A DNA stretch of 39,425 nt from the NCBI RefSeq assembly GCF_002335525.1, contig NZ_BDUF01000033.1:1-39425 (forward strand). The letters are read 5' to 3'. The translations under genes were made by a program, and so were the position numbers. Within the stretch, counting starts at the first letter, position 1. Each line of letters starts with the position of its first letter. Below are positions 32,378-39,425 of the stretch, piece by piece. The stretch comes from Effusibacillus lacus (GTDB lineage: Bacteria > Bacillota > Bacilli > Tumebacillales > Effusibacillaceae). Below the pieces are notes generated by a model. The model saw only the letters and a list, made by a program, of their open reading frames with translations, did no database searches and was not told the DNA's origin.

Positions 32378-32638
32378 ATGGAATATACGGACTCCATGAA
32401 AAACCGTCTCCGGCGGATCGAGGGACAAATCCGGGGAGTTCTGAGCATGATGGAACAGACGAAAGACTGCCGGGAAGTTGTCACCCAGTTGACAGCGATC
32501 CGCTCAGCGGTTGACCGCGCAATCGGACTGGTTGTAGCAGCCAACTTGGAACAGTGCATTCGCCACGAATTGGAACAGGGGCAGAATCCCGACAAGGTGA
32601 TCAAAGAAGCGGTCGATTTGCTGGTCAAAAGCCGCTGA
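32378..32638 (+). CDS. cstR: CstR-type persulfide-sensing repressor (CsoR/RcnR family)
   Basis: An 86-residue all-helical DNA-binding tetramer subunit. The family N-terminus is SMKNRLRRIEGQIRGVLSMMEQTKDCREVVTQLTAIRSAVDRA. The two sensing Cys are Cys31 and Cys60, exactly as numbered in staphylococcal CstR. The position that is a copper-binding His in CsoR, four residues before the second Cys, is Asn56, which argues for persulfide rather than Cu(I) sensing. The ATG at 32378 is nine bases after GAGGTGA; a longer frame upstream runs through the operator and is rejected. Its likely targets are operators in this window. Confidence 0.9.
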   Translation: MEYTDSMKNRLRRIEGQIRGVLSMMEQTKDCREVVTQLTAIRSAVDRAIGLVVAANLEQCIRHELEQGQNPDKVIKEAVDLLVKSR

Positions 32639-32664
32639 TATCGTCTGACAGGGGGATAATGGAA

Positions 32665-33234
32665 GTGGCACATCGTTTTGATCCGAAGAAAGTCCACAAA
32701 CTGGATAACCCGGAAAGACGCAAACTGCTGCCACCGGAAGAAATTCTGGCCCCGCTGCAAATCGGAGAGCAGGAAGATGTGGCGGATATCGGCGTCGGAC
32801 CCGGATATTTTGCCATTCCCGCCTCCCGTTTGACTTCAGGTACTGTGTATGGGGTGGACGTGGAACCTCAGATGCTTGGTTTTCTGAAGGAGAAAGCCAA
32901 CGAAGCGGGAGCGGCCAATATCGTGCCCGTCCAAAGTGATGCAGAAGCAATTGATCTGGCGGATGGGAGTGTGGACAAGGTATTTTGTGCCTTTATCCTG
33001 CATGAACTCGCTGACCTGACAAAGGGCCTTTCTGAAATTAAGCGGATTTTGCGTCCGGGCGGCAAGCTCCTGGTTCTGGAGTGGGAGAAGAAACAAACGG
33101 AATCCGGTCCTCCCGTTGAAGAAAGATTGGATGCGCCAGAACTGGCTGCTTCCATTGAAAAATTTGGCTTTGCAACGGAAATCATCCGGCCAAACCCGAA
33201 CCATTACATGATTCTGGGAACGCAGACGACATAA
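32665..33234 (+). CDS. Class I SAM-dependent methyltransferase
   Basis: A 189-residue soluble methyltransferase. After FDPKKVHKLDNPERRKLLPPEEILAPL, the SAM-binding motif I is VADIGVGPGYFAIPAS, followed by VYGVDVEPQML (motif II acidic residue), VPVQSDAEAIDLADGSVDKVFCAFILHELAD and LRPGGKLLVLEWEK. The substrate is unknown. It follows cstR by 26 bases and is probably co-transcribed with it, suggesting a role in persulfide or metalloid stress, which is inference. GTG 32665 is nine bases after GGGGG; the ATG at 32659 is only three bases away and less likely. Confidence 0.85.
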   Translation: MAHRFDPKKVHKLDNPERRKLLPPEEILAPLQIGEQEDVADIGVGPGYFAIPASRLTSGTVYGVDVEPQMLGFLKEKANEAGAANIVPVQSDAEAIDLADGSVDKVFCAFILHELADLTKGLSEIKRILRPGGKLLVLEWEKKQTESGPPVEERLDAPELAASIEKFGFATEIIRPNPNHYMILGTQTT

Positions 33235-33373
33235 GTCCTGGACAGGAGACGTAGTCAAAGAATAGAATGTATGTACCTCCCCTGATCGTGGACATGATGG
33301 AGAAGAAGGGTCTATGATTTATTAGGGGACTATGTTAAAATAATTCTAACTTGAATGGAAAGGGGAGAGCTCA

Positions 33374-33724
33374 ATGGTAACATTGACCGAATCGGCAGCA
33401 TCCAAAGTGAAATCACTGCTCGTCGATAAAGGGGAAGACCTGGCTCTCCGGATTTTCGTCAAATCCGGCGGCTGAAGCGGTTTCTCCTATGGAATGGCAC
33501 TGGATCGTGCCAAAGGCGATGATAGCATCTTTACCGAAAACGGAGTCAAAGTGGTGATCGATCCCAACAGCGCCCAATACCTGCAAGGGGCTGAAGTCGA
33601 TTATGTCGATTCCCTGATGGGCGCAGGATTCAAGATCAGCAATCCGAACGCAACCTCTTCTTGCGGGTGCGGAAGTTCCTTCCGTACGGCAAATGACGCG
33701 GGGAAACCTGGTCCCTGCAGCTAA
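33374..33724 (+). CDS. HesB/IscA-type selenoprotein, UGA recoded at codon 34
   Basis: A 116-residue A-type carrier-like protein read from ATG 33374 (behind AAAGGGGAGAGC) through an in-frame TGA at 33473-33475 to TAA 33722-33724. The UGA sits in [20 protein letters not shown], where IscA/SufA/ErpA proteins have the first cluster-binding Cys (GGCSGF). The other two are kept as CGCG in [11 protein letters not shown] near residues 97-100. This predicts an Fe-S carrier with one Se and two S ligands, or a selenol-based redox protein. The tail [10 protein letters not shown] adds one more Cys. Standard ORF calling would begin at 33494 and lose the N-terminus. It is monocistronic, between the methyltransferase gene and a terminator. 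Confidence 0.9.
33495..33512 (+). promoter_or_regulatory. SECIS-like hairpin of the HesB/IscA-type selenoprotein
   Basis: TGGCAC (33495-33500) pairs perfectly with GTGCCA (33507-33512) around loop TGGATC, which carries the GG expected at a bacterial SECIS apex. The loop begins 26 bases after the UGA, the same distance as in the other HesB-like gene (7113). Confidence 0.72.
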
Positions 33725-33748
33725 AAATCAATATGATTCTTATCTGAG

Positions 33749-33776
33749 AACCTGTGGAAACATCCACAGGTTTTTT
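33749..33776 (+). terminator. Rho-independent terminator after the HesB/IscA-type gene
   Basis: AACCTGTGGA (33749-33758) pairs perfectly with TCCACAGGTT (33763-33772), loop AACA, followed by T residues. Confidence 0.92.
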
Positions 33777-33846
33777 GATTTTTGTTCAACTTTTGTTGAG
33801 GGTGGGCCTATTTACCATAGAGAGAGTCTATCGTACACTTAAGATA

Positions 33847-33861
33847 TGATAATGATTATCA
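33847..33861 (+). promoter_or_regulatory. Perfect Fur box before feoA
   Basis: TGATAATGATTATCA is an exact 7-1-7 Fur box (TGATAAT-N-ATTATCA). It lies 25 bases before the feoA start and overlaps TATGAT/GATAAT sequences that may form the -10, so iron-dependent repression is expected. Confidence 0.85.
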
Positions 33862-33886
33862 ATAGTGGTTGGCGGGTGATTCTTCC

Positions 33887-34117
33887 ATGTTCTTGGCAGA
33901 CATACAGTTTGGAACGAAAGTTTTGATTGCAAATCTTGACCAGGCAACCGAACTGGTTCGCAAAAGATTGAACGATTTTGGCATCCTGGAGGGAATGGAG
34001 GTTTGTGTTACAAGAAGCCTTCCCTTTGGAGGTCCAATCACCATCGAGTCCAATGGACAGCGTGTGGGGATTCGCCGCCGGGATGCACGCCTGATTGAGG
34101 TGGTCCAATGTGGCTAG
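33887..34117 (+). CDS. feoA: Ferrous iron transport accessory protein FeoA
   Basis: A 76-residue cytosolic SH3-like protein with ERVRKRLNDFGI-type sequence (TELVRKRLNDFGILEGMEVCVTRSLPFGGPITIESNGQRVGIRRRDARLIEV in the order expected for FeoA). It assists or regulates FeoB. ATG 33887 follows GGCGGGTG; an in-frame TTG at 33869 lies too close to the Fur box. Its end overlaps the feoB start by eight bases. Confidence 0.92.
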   Translation: MFLADIQFGTKVLIANLDQATELVRKRLNDFGILEGMEVCVTRSLPFGGPITIESNGQRVGIRRRDARLIEVVQCG

Positions 34118-36116
34118 TGTTGCACTTGCGGGTAACCCTAATACCGGAAAAACGTCACTGTTTAATGAGCTCACTGGCTCCTATGAATACGTGGGGAACT
34201 GGGCGGGTGTAACCGTTGAGAAGAAAGTGGGAATTCTGAAAAACAAACAGGCCAGATTGATAGACTTACCGGGGATCTACTCTTTGCATCCTTTATCAAG
34301 GGATGAAGGTGTGGCAACCCGGTTTCTGTTATCGGAAGAATTCACGTCCATTATCAATATTGTGGATGCGTCACAGCTTGACAGAAATCTGTATCTCACT
34401 GTCCAACTGCTGGAATATGGGAAACCGATGCTGATCGGGCTGAACATGATGGATGTGGCAAAGCACAGAGGACTTGCAATTGATCACGAAAAACTAGCCT
34501 CACTCCTGCAAATTCCCGTGATTCCGATAATTGCCCGTACCGGCACCGGATGCGACAAGATCCTGGAGACTCTTGGCAGTGGCCGCATGGCTGCCACTCC
34601 TACCCTTCGACTTGACTACGGGCCAGTACTGGAAGAATCCATCGCCAGATTGGCCGAAAGATTGCAGGGTGAGAATCTTCCGCCAAAGAGATGGCTGGCG
34701 CTGCAGTATTTCGAAGGAAACCCTCTGGTTGCCGAGATGCTGGAAACCATGACAGACGGTGAATGGCTGCAGCGTCTCCGGATTGAAACGGAACAGACTC
34801 TGGCCCGGATTGCAGGTGCCAAATCGCTTGATACTTACATCAGGGACACCAGAAGAAATTATATTGCAGGTCTGCTGGAACAGTCGGTAACTAGGAAGAA
34901 GGATGTCGACCAAACCTTATCGGACCGCATCGACCGCCTTGCGACCAACCGGTTTTTGGGGATGCCGCTTTTCCTGTTGTTCATGTTTGTCACCTTCAAG
35001 CTTACTTTTGATTGGCTCGGGTCACCGCTCTCCGATTTGCTGGACGGGTTCTTTACAGGGCCGGTTGTATCCTTCTTTGACCAGGTGTTTACATGGATGG
35101 GCGCATCGGCCTTCTTAAAGGACCTTGTCCTGCAAGGGATTGTTCCGGGGGTTGGAGGAGTTCTGGTATTCGTTCCCCAAATCTTCATTCTGTTCCTGAT
35201 CATCTCCTTTATTGAAGACTCAGGCTATATGGCCCGTGTGGCCATGGTGATGGACCGGCTGATGGAAGGAGTCGGACTTAACGGGAAAGCCTTCATCCCG
35301 ATGATCATAGGGTTTGGCTGCAATGTTCCGGGGATCATGGCGGCTCGAACTGTGGAACAACCGAGGGAACGTTTGACAACCACGCTGCTGATACCCTTTA
35401 TGTCGTGTTCTGCGCGGCTTTCCGTCTACAGTTTGTTTGTTGCAGCCTTTTTTGCGGAGAACCAGGCACTGATTGTTCTGTCCCTTTATGTTATGGGCAT
35501 CATCGTGGCTCTTGTAATGGCGAAGCTGTTTTCCAAAGTGTTTCATCAGGAAAAATCAGTCTTTGTGGTGGAACTTCCGCCCTACCGGTTTCCCCAATGG
35601 CGAACCCTGTTCCGGAGCACTTGGGAAAAGGGGAAAGGGTTTGTCAAAAAAGCCGGCACGTTCATCTTCGGTGGTTCTGTCCTGATTTGGGTACTGGGGT
35701 ACGCAGGCCCGGGCGGTTTCAATGTTGACATGAACGAGAGTTTTCTGGCCGGAATCGGCAGTTTATTAGCCCCATTGTTTGCCCCCTTGGGGTTCGGCAA
35801 CTGGCAGTCTGCTTCCTCTCTGATGACCGGGTTCTTCGCCAAGGAAGTGGTTGTTTCCACCATGAACATTATTTTTGCCGCACCTGATATCGATACGCTG
35901 CAGGGAATGATGGCAAACTACTTCACGCCTCTGCAGGCTTACAGCTTTTTGACCTTTTTGCTCCTGTACGTACCATGTCTGGCAACTGTTGCGGTCATCA
36001 GGAAAGAAACGGCTTCGGCCAAATGGACCTGGTTTTCGGTCTGTTACGGCCTGGCCATAGCTTATATTCTGTCGCTCCTGATTTACCAGGGAGGAAAGCT
36101 GCTCGGATTCAATTGA
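34110..36116 (+). CDS. feoB: Ferrous iron transporter FeoB
   Basis: A 668-residue Fe(II) transporter. The N-terminal G-domain shows G1 GNPNTGKTS (residues 8-16), G3 DLPG and G4 NMMD. A helical segment leads to the membrane part with two Gate domains, including FIEDSGYMARVAMVMDRLMEGVGLNGKAFIPMIIGFGCNVPGIMAARTVE, then LTTTLLIPFMSCSARLSVY and the second gate near GFFAKEVVVSTMNIIF. GTG 34110, seven bases after GAGGTGG, is preferred to TTG 34095. Length is normal for Gram-positive FeoB. It is under the Fur box with feoA. Confidence 0.95.
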   Translation: MASVALAGNPNTGKTSLFNELTGSYEYVGNWAGVTVEKKVGILKNKQARLIDLPGIYSLHPLSRDEGVATRFLLSEEFTSIINIVDASQLDRNLYLTVQLLEYGKPMLIGLNMMDVAKHRGLAIDHEKLASLLQIPVIPIIARTGTGCDKILETLGSGRMAATPTLRLDYGPVLEESIARLAERLQGENLPPKRWLALQYFEGNPLVAEMLETMTDGEWLQRLRIETEQTLARIAGAKSLDTYIRDTRRNYIAGLLEQSVTRKKDVDQTLSDRIDRLATNRFLGMPLFLLFMFVTFKLTFDWLGSPLSDLLDGFFTGPVVSFFDQVFTWMGASAFLKDLVLQGIVPGVGGVLVFVPQIFILFLIISFIEDSGYMARVAMVMDRLMEGVGLNGKAFIPMIIGFGCNVPGIMAARTVEQPRERLTTTLLIPFMSCSARLSVYSLFVAAFFAENQALIVLSLYVMGIIVALVMAKLFSKVFHQEKSVFVVELPPYRFPQWRTLFRSTWEKGKGFVKKAGTFIFGGSVLIWVLGYAGPGGFNVDMNESFLAGIGSLLAPLFAPLGFGNWQSASSLMTGFFAKEVVVSTMNIIFAAPDIDTLQGMMANYFTPLQAYSFLTFLLLYVPCLATVAVIRKETASAKWTWFSVCYGLAIAYILSLLIYQGGKLLGFN

Positions 36117-36132
36117 GAAAGGGGGCGGTCTC

Positions 36133-36285
36133 GTGTTTGCCAGCATACTGGTCGTGGTTCTAATCTTTTGCTATGCAGGGTGGACCATCAGCAGGCATTT
36201 CCGGAAGGCTAAAGAAGGGAAGTGTGGGGGATGTGCGGTTCAGAAGGAATGCAACCGCATTACATGTGATGACTCCGCTCAATAA
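36133..36285 (+). CDS. FeoB-associated Cys-rich membrane protein
   Basis: A 50-residue protein from GTG 36133 (behind AAAGGGGGCGG) to TAA 36283-36285. One N-terminal membrane helix (FASILVVVLIFCYAGWTI) is followed by a basic stretch and a cytosolic Cys cluster CGGCAVQKEC with a further Cys near the end. This matches the small FeoB-associated Cys-rich proteins (FeoC substitutes) found after feoB in Bacillota. It is the third gene of the Fur-controlled operon and may bind iron or a cluster. Confidence 0.88.
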   Translation: MFASILVVVLIFCYAGWTISRHFRKAKEGKCGGCAVQKECNRITCDDSAQ

Positions 36286-36332
36286 CGTGTTCTCCGTTAT
36301 TTCAATAGTGACTTGCACAAAGGGGCCGCCCC

Positions 36333-36362
36333 ATGCACTGTTGGGGAAGCCCCTTTTCCCAT
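36333..36362. terminator. Hairpin terminator, possibly bidirectional
   Basis: AAGGGGC pairs with GCCCCTT around an inner CCCC/GGGG stem, with TTTT after it on the plus strand. The minus-strand gene at 36387-36812 ends just beyond it and may share it. Confidence 0.65.
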
Positions 36363-36386
36363 TCCTGATCCTTGTGTGCCAATGAT

Positions 36387-36812
36387 TCAAAGATGCAGAT
36401 ACCGCTGTAAGGTTTCCACAATTTCCTTTTCCAGAATCTCCGAATCCGGATTCTGTTCAAATATCGATTTTAGCTCATACGCAGCTTCCAGCGTGTACAT
36501 TTTTTTGGCAGCTTCCCGGGTCTTGGCGGTCGATACGCTGTCCAGATCCGGATGAAACGCTATGTACGCAAGTTCCACCCGGGGTTGATAGTGGTCTTCG
36601 ACCACTTTTTTCAGCGCATTCAGACAATGAAGTTCTTTGGACAATTCAGGTATTGTACGGGGCGGGGCGGCTGTTGAATCCCCAGATTGGGCAGGCTGGG
36701 GAACAGGGGGCATCTTCACCCAGGTTTCCATGATCTGAAGTATGTCAGCTTGTTGATCCGGAGAAAGCCGTTCAAACAATGAAACGAATGTGTCTTTTGC
36801 GGTCGGATTCAT
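36387..36812 (-). CDS. Hypothetical protein, helix-rich
   Basis: A 141-residue soluble protein of unknown function. It starts at an ATG behind AAAGGAG (36812 on the minus strand); an upstream extension in frame has no start support. The N-terminus MNPTAKDTFVSLFERLSPDQQADILQIMETW looks like an amphipathic helical domain, followed by a Pro/Ala/Ser linker (about residues 38-60). A charged helical C-terminal half follows, with LNALKKVVEDHYQPRVELAYIAFHPDLDSVSTAKTREAAKKMYTL. It is convergent with the feo operon and divergent from the HD-domain gene. No family is recognised. Confidence 0.7.
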   Translation of the reverse strand: MNPTAKDTFVSLFERLSPDQQADILQIMETWVKMPPVPQPAQSGDSTAAPPRTIPELSKELHCLNALKKVVEDHYQPRVELAYIAFHPDLDSVSTAKTREAAKKMYTLEAAYELKSIFEQNPDSEILEKEIVETLQRYLHL

Positions 36813-36961
36813 ATGGAGAACTCCTTTAATAGCGAGATTGGGAGCGATACTGAATTTTATTATAACATACTGTCCTGTCTGAAGAACCAAAACCATCACA
36901 GAAGGAAGTTTTTTTGGAGAAATTATGGTAATCTTTTGGGTATGGGGAAGGAGGCATGCAT

Positions 36962-38227
36962 TTGCAAAAGCAATGGTTCTCCGAAGAAAAAGTTTTAAAA
37001 GACCCGATTCACGATTGGGTTTACATACAGGATCCGGTCATCTGGAACCTCATTAACACAAGGGCATTCCAACGGCTGCGCAGAATCAAACAGCTGGGTA
37101 CCTCTTATCTGGTATTTCATGGAGCGGAGCACAGCCGCTTGACCCACTCCCTGGGAACCTATGAGACGATGCGCAAAGTGCTGTCCCACTTTCGCAGAAA
37201 CCATGACTGGCCAAAGGACGAACGCTTAAACAAACTTGCGCTGTGTGCCGCATTGCTCCATGATATTGGACATGGTCCTTTTTCCCATGCGTTTGAGGGG
37301 GCATTTCAAGTCCGTCACGAATCCTGGACACGCCGGATTCTTCTGGAGGATGAAGAGGTAAACGGAATCCTTCGTTCGGTTGACCGGGATTTTCCTGCAG
37401 ATGTGGCGGGAATTATAGGGAAAGAAAGCCTGTATCCATTGATAGTGCGGCTCATCTCCAGTCAATTGGATGTTGATCGAATGGATTATCTGTTGCGGGA
37501 TGCGCTTCATACGGGTGTCATCTATGGACAATACGAACTGGAGCGGCTGATCCGCGTCATGCGTCCATACGGAGATGACGTAGTGATTAAAAGTTCCGGC
37601 ATTCACACGGTTGAACAGTACATATTGGCAAGATACTTTATGTATACGCAAGTCTATCTGCATCACAAAACCATTGGCAGCGATCTCCTGCTGCGGTCTG
37701 TCATGCTGCGGGCAAAGACGTTGTTTGACACGGGGGGACTGCAGTATCACCCGGTGGAGTTGGTGCCCTTCTTTACAAGACAGGAAAAGGACATTTCTGT
37801 TGGTGAATACATCCGTCTGGATGAATCTGTCATGATACACGCCTTTCATCGGTGGAGAGACGAACAGGATCCGATACTCGCTGATCTGGCCAGCCGTTTT
37901 CTGGATCGCAGGCTGTATTCATCCATCGCTTGTGATAAACTTTCGGAGGATACGCTGAAGTCCTTTCGGGATCTGTTTGCCGCAAACGGTCTTGACCCTG
38001 ACTATTACCTGATTTACCGGGAGATTGCAACGGCCGGTTTTCTCTATAAGGAAGGAATCCGGGTGCTGGATGAACAAGGCAGGCTAAGAGAAATCCACGA
38101 GATTTCCAACCTGATCCGTTCGCTGATTCCCGAGGTCAAGCACAGATTGTATTACCCCAAAGACAGGCTTTCTCAAGAGAATTTTGGGCCTGTCTTTGAC
38201 AAATTGCAAGGGATAGGCAGCAGATGA
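36962..38227 (+). CDS. HD-domain phosphohydrolase (YwfO/dGTPase-like)
   Basis: A 421-residue cytosolic metal-dependent phosphohydrolase. The N-terminal half has KDPIHDWVYIQDPVIWNLINTRAFQRLRRIKQLG, then the HD metal site: His in FHGAEHSRLTHSLGTYE, HD in ALLHDIGHGPFSHAFE, and Asp in SSQLDVDRMDYLLRDALHTGV. This pattern is shared by SAMHD1-like and B. subtilis YwfO-like nucleoside triphosphate hydrolases. The substrate is not determined by sequence. TTG 36962 is seven bases after AAGGAGG; the ATG at 36956 is only one base from that site, so it is less likely despite being ATG. Confidence 0.88.
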   Translation: MQKQWFSEEKVLKDPIHDWVYIQDPVIWNLINTRAFQRLRRIKQLGTSYLVFHGAEHSRLTHSLGTYETMRKVLSHFRRNHDWPKDERLNKLALCAALLHDIGHGPFSHAFEGAFQVRHESWTRRILLEDEEVNGILRSVDRDFPADVAGIIGKESLYPLIVRLISSQLDVDRMDYLLRDALHTGVIYGQYELERLIRVMRPYGDDVVIKSSGIHTVEQYILARYFMYTQVYLHHKTIGSDLLLRSVMLRAKTLFDTGGLQYHPVELVPFFTRQEKDISVGEYIRLDESVMIHAFHRWRDEQDPILADLASRFLDRRLYSSIACDKLSEDTLKSFRDLFAANGLDPDYYLIYREIATAGFLYKEGIRVLDEQGRLREIHEISNLIRSLIPEVKHRLYYPKDRLSQENFGPVFDKLQGIGSR

Positions 38228-38267
38228 AGTTGAATTCAAGATTCTACAAATCGGAGGCCCGCATTTA

Positions 38268-39416
38268 ATGAAAAGAGTGTTTCTGGTTCTGTTTGCGATC
38301 ATGTTTATGGTCATGTTGGGATTTGGCATCATAATCCCCGTATTGCCCTACTATGCGAAAAGCTTTGGTGCCGATTCCCTGGAACTGGGATACCTAATGG
38401 CTGTATACTCGGTGATGAACTTTATCTTCGCTCCCATCTGGGGCGGAATATCGGATCGGATCGGCCGCAAGCCGGTATTGATGATCGGGTTGGCGGGGTT
38501 TGCCGCGTCTTACTTTCTGTTTGGCATGGCTACTGAACTTTGGCAGTTGTTTGCAACAAGGATCATGGCAGGCGTTTTGTCGGCAGCCGCACTGCCGACC
38601 GTCATGGCCTATGTTGCCGACGTTACGACGGAGGAAACCCGTGCCAGGGGGATGGGGATGATTGGAGCGGCCGCTGGCCTCGGGTTTATCTTTGGTCCTG
38701 CCATAGGAGGCACCTTCTCACGCTTTGGCGATTCGGTTCCGTTTTTCATAGCGGGAGCGTTGGTTGTGGCAAACTTCATTTTTGCAGCGTTTGTTTTACG
38801 CGAATCGATGTCTGCTGAACAACGCATGGAAAACAGGGCAAAAAAAGAAAGCAGTTGGGCAGCCTTCAAAGCGCCCCTGTCGTATCTCTTTATGATGCAG
38901 TTTGTGGTCACCCTCTCCCTGGCCGGTCTGGAAGCAACCTTTGCGTTCTACTCTCTGGACACGTTTGGAGCCGATGAATTTGATATGGCCATGATTTTCA
39001 TGATTATGGGAATAGCGGGAGCCATTGTCCAGGGAGGACTGATCGGGCGTTTGACGAAGTGGCTGGGGGAACCGGGGGTAATTCAACTGGGGCTTGTCAC
39101 TTCGATAATCGGGTTTCTGTTGATTACGCAAGTGAACTCATTCACGACAGCAGCGATATATCTTACAATATTTGGCATGGGGAACGGCATGATTCGTCCG
39201 GCAGTATCAGCCCTGATATCGAAGAAAACTTCTGCAGGTCAGGGAAGCTCCATGGGACTGCTGGGTTCCATGGACTCACTGGGGCGTATCGCAGGCCCCG
39301 TGGTCGGCGGCTCCCTGTACAAAGCGGGAATGGCTGTTCCTTACATAGCTGGGGCTGTGATTTCCCTGTTGGCGATGATCATGTTTTTTACCTATCGTAA
39401 AAAGGAAAGCAGCTAA
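38268..39416 (+). CDS. MFS efflux transporter (DHA1 family, multidrug type)
   Basis: A 382-residue, 12-helix major facilitator. It has the DHA1-type motif A between helices 2 and 3 (PIWGGISDRIGRKPVLMIG), the antiporter motif C in helix 5 (GAAAGLGFIFGPAIGGTF), and a long central loop with KKESSWAAFKAPLSYLF. It resembles NorA/Bmr/TetA(L)-like drug:H+ antiporters. The real substrate cannot be inferred. It begins behind GGAGG, 40 bases after the HD-domain gene, and ends nine bases before the window end, so no terminator can be assessed. Confidence 0.9.
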   Translation: MKRVFLVLFAIMFMVMLGFGIIIPVLPYYAKSFGADSLELGYLMAVYSVMNFIFAPIWGGISDRIGRKPVLMIGLAGFAASYFLFGMATELWQLFATRIMAGVLSAAALPTVMAYVADVTTEETRARGMGMIGAAAGLGFIFGPAIGGTFSRFGDSVPFFIAGALVVANFIFAAFVLRESMSAEQRMENRAKKESSWAAFKAPLSYLFMMQFVVTLSLAGLEATFAFYSLDTFGADEFDMAMIFMIMGIAGAIVQGGLIGRLTKWLGEPGVIQLGLVTSIIGFLLITQVNSFTTAAIYLTIFGMGNGMIRPAVSALISKKTSAGQGSSMGLLGSMDSLGRIAGPVVGGSLYKAGMAVPYIAGAVISLLAMIMFFTYRKKESS

Positions 39417-39425
39417 TCTGAAGCT

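Noticed and set aside
32378-32638. CsoR copper sensor assignment
   Set aside because: The Cu-ligand His position is Asn56 while both Cys are at 31 and 60 as in CstR; no copA or copZ is nearby.

Overview
The window looks like the chromosome of a low-to-mid GC, Gram-positive, probably endospore-forming member of the Bacillota. Strong AGGAGG-type ribosome-binding sites, SigA-like promoters, U-tract terminators, TnrA/GlnR boxes, a ykkC RNA and lipoprotein signals all fit. An Alicyclobacillaceae/Effusibacillus-like host is a guess from gene content only. No rRNA, tRNA or CRISPR array was found. Three genes contain an in-frame UGA exactly where their families have the catalytic or metal-binding Cys, each followed by a SECIS-like hairpin. 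The host therefore very probably makes selenocysteine, although selABCD is not in the window.

Layout. (1) 1-2590, minus strand: a cell-surface sugar fragment (glycosyltransferase-like protein, UDP-galactopyranose mutase) next to a dense array of hairpins at the window edge, with gene remnants between. (2) 2590-7445: a small CxxC protein, a selenocysteine peroxiredoxin, then a reactive-sulfur operon (TauE/SafE exporter, TusA-rhodanese, rhodanese-persulfide dioxygenase, DsrE-like) and a DUF302 plus HesB-like selenoprotein pair. Three 16-bp inverted repeats sit in their control regions. A fourth precedes the CstR-type persulfide sensor at 32378, so this looks like a scattered CstR regulon. (3) 7701-15635: a seven-gene group-4 membrane [NiFe] hydrogenase operon (hyfBCEFGHI-like) ending with an ArsR-type regulator. 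The large subunit stops at its mature C-terminus.

(4) 15885-32241: a guanidine-to-ammonia island. A guanidine-I (ykkC) riboswitch with overlapping terminator leads into a TauT-type ABC importer, a guanidine hydrolase-like ureohydrolase (GdmH type), a CbiMNQO-type nickel importer, a urea ABC importer (urtABCDE) and urease (ureA, a ureB-ureC fusion, ureF, ureG, ureD; no ureE). Two perfect TGTNAN7TNACA boxes and a second structured leader with terminator lie before urtA. The logic is: import guanidine, hydrolyse it to urea and ammonia with a nickel enzyme, recapture urea, split it with a second nickel enzyme, and supply the nickel for both.

(5) 32308-39416: cstR with a methyltransferase, a second HesB/IscA-type selenoprotein, a Fur-controlled feoA-feoB-Cys-rich membrane protein operon, an unknown minus-strand gene, an HD phosphohydrolase and an MFS efflux pump. 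Nickel, iron, sulfur and selenium handling recur through the window.
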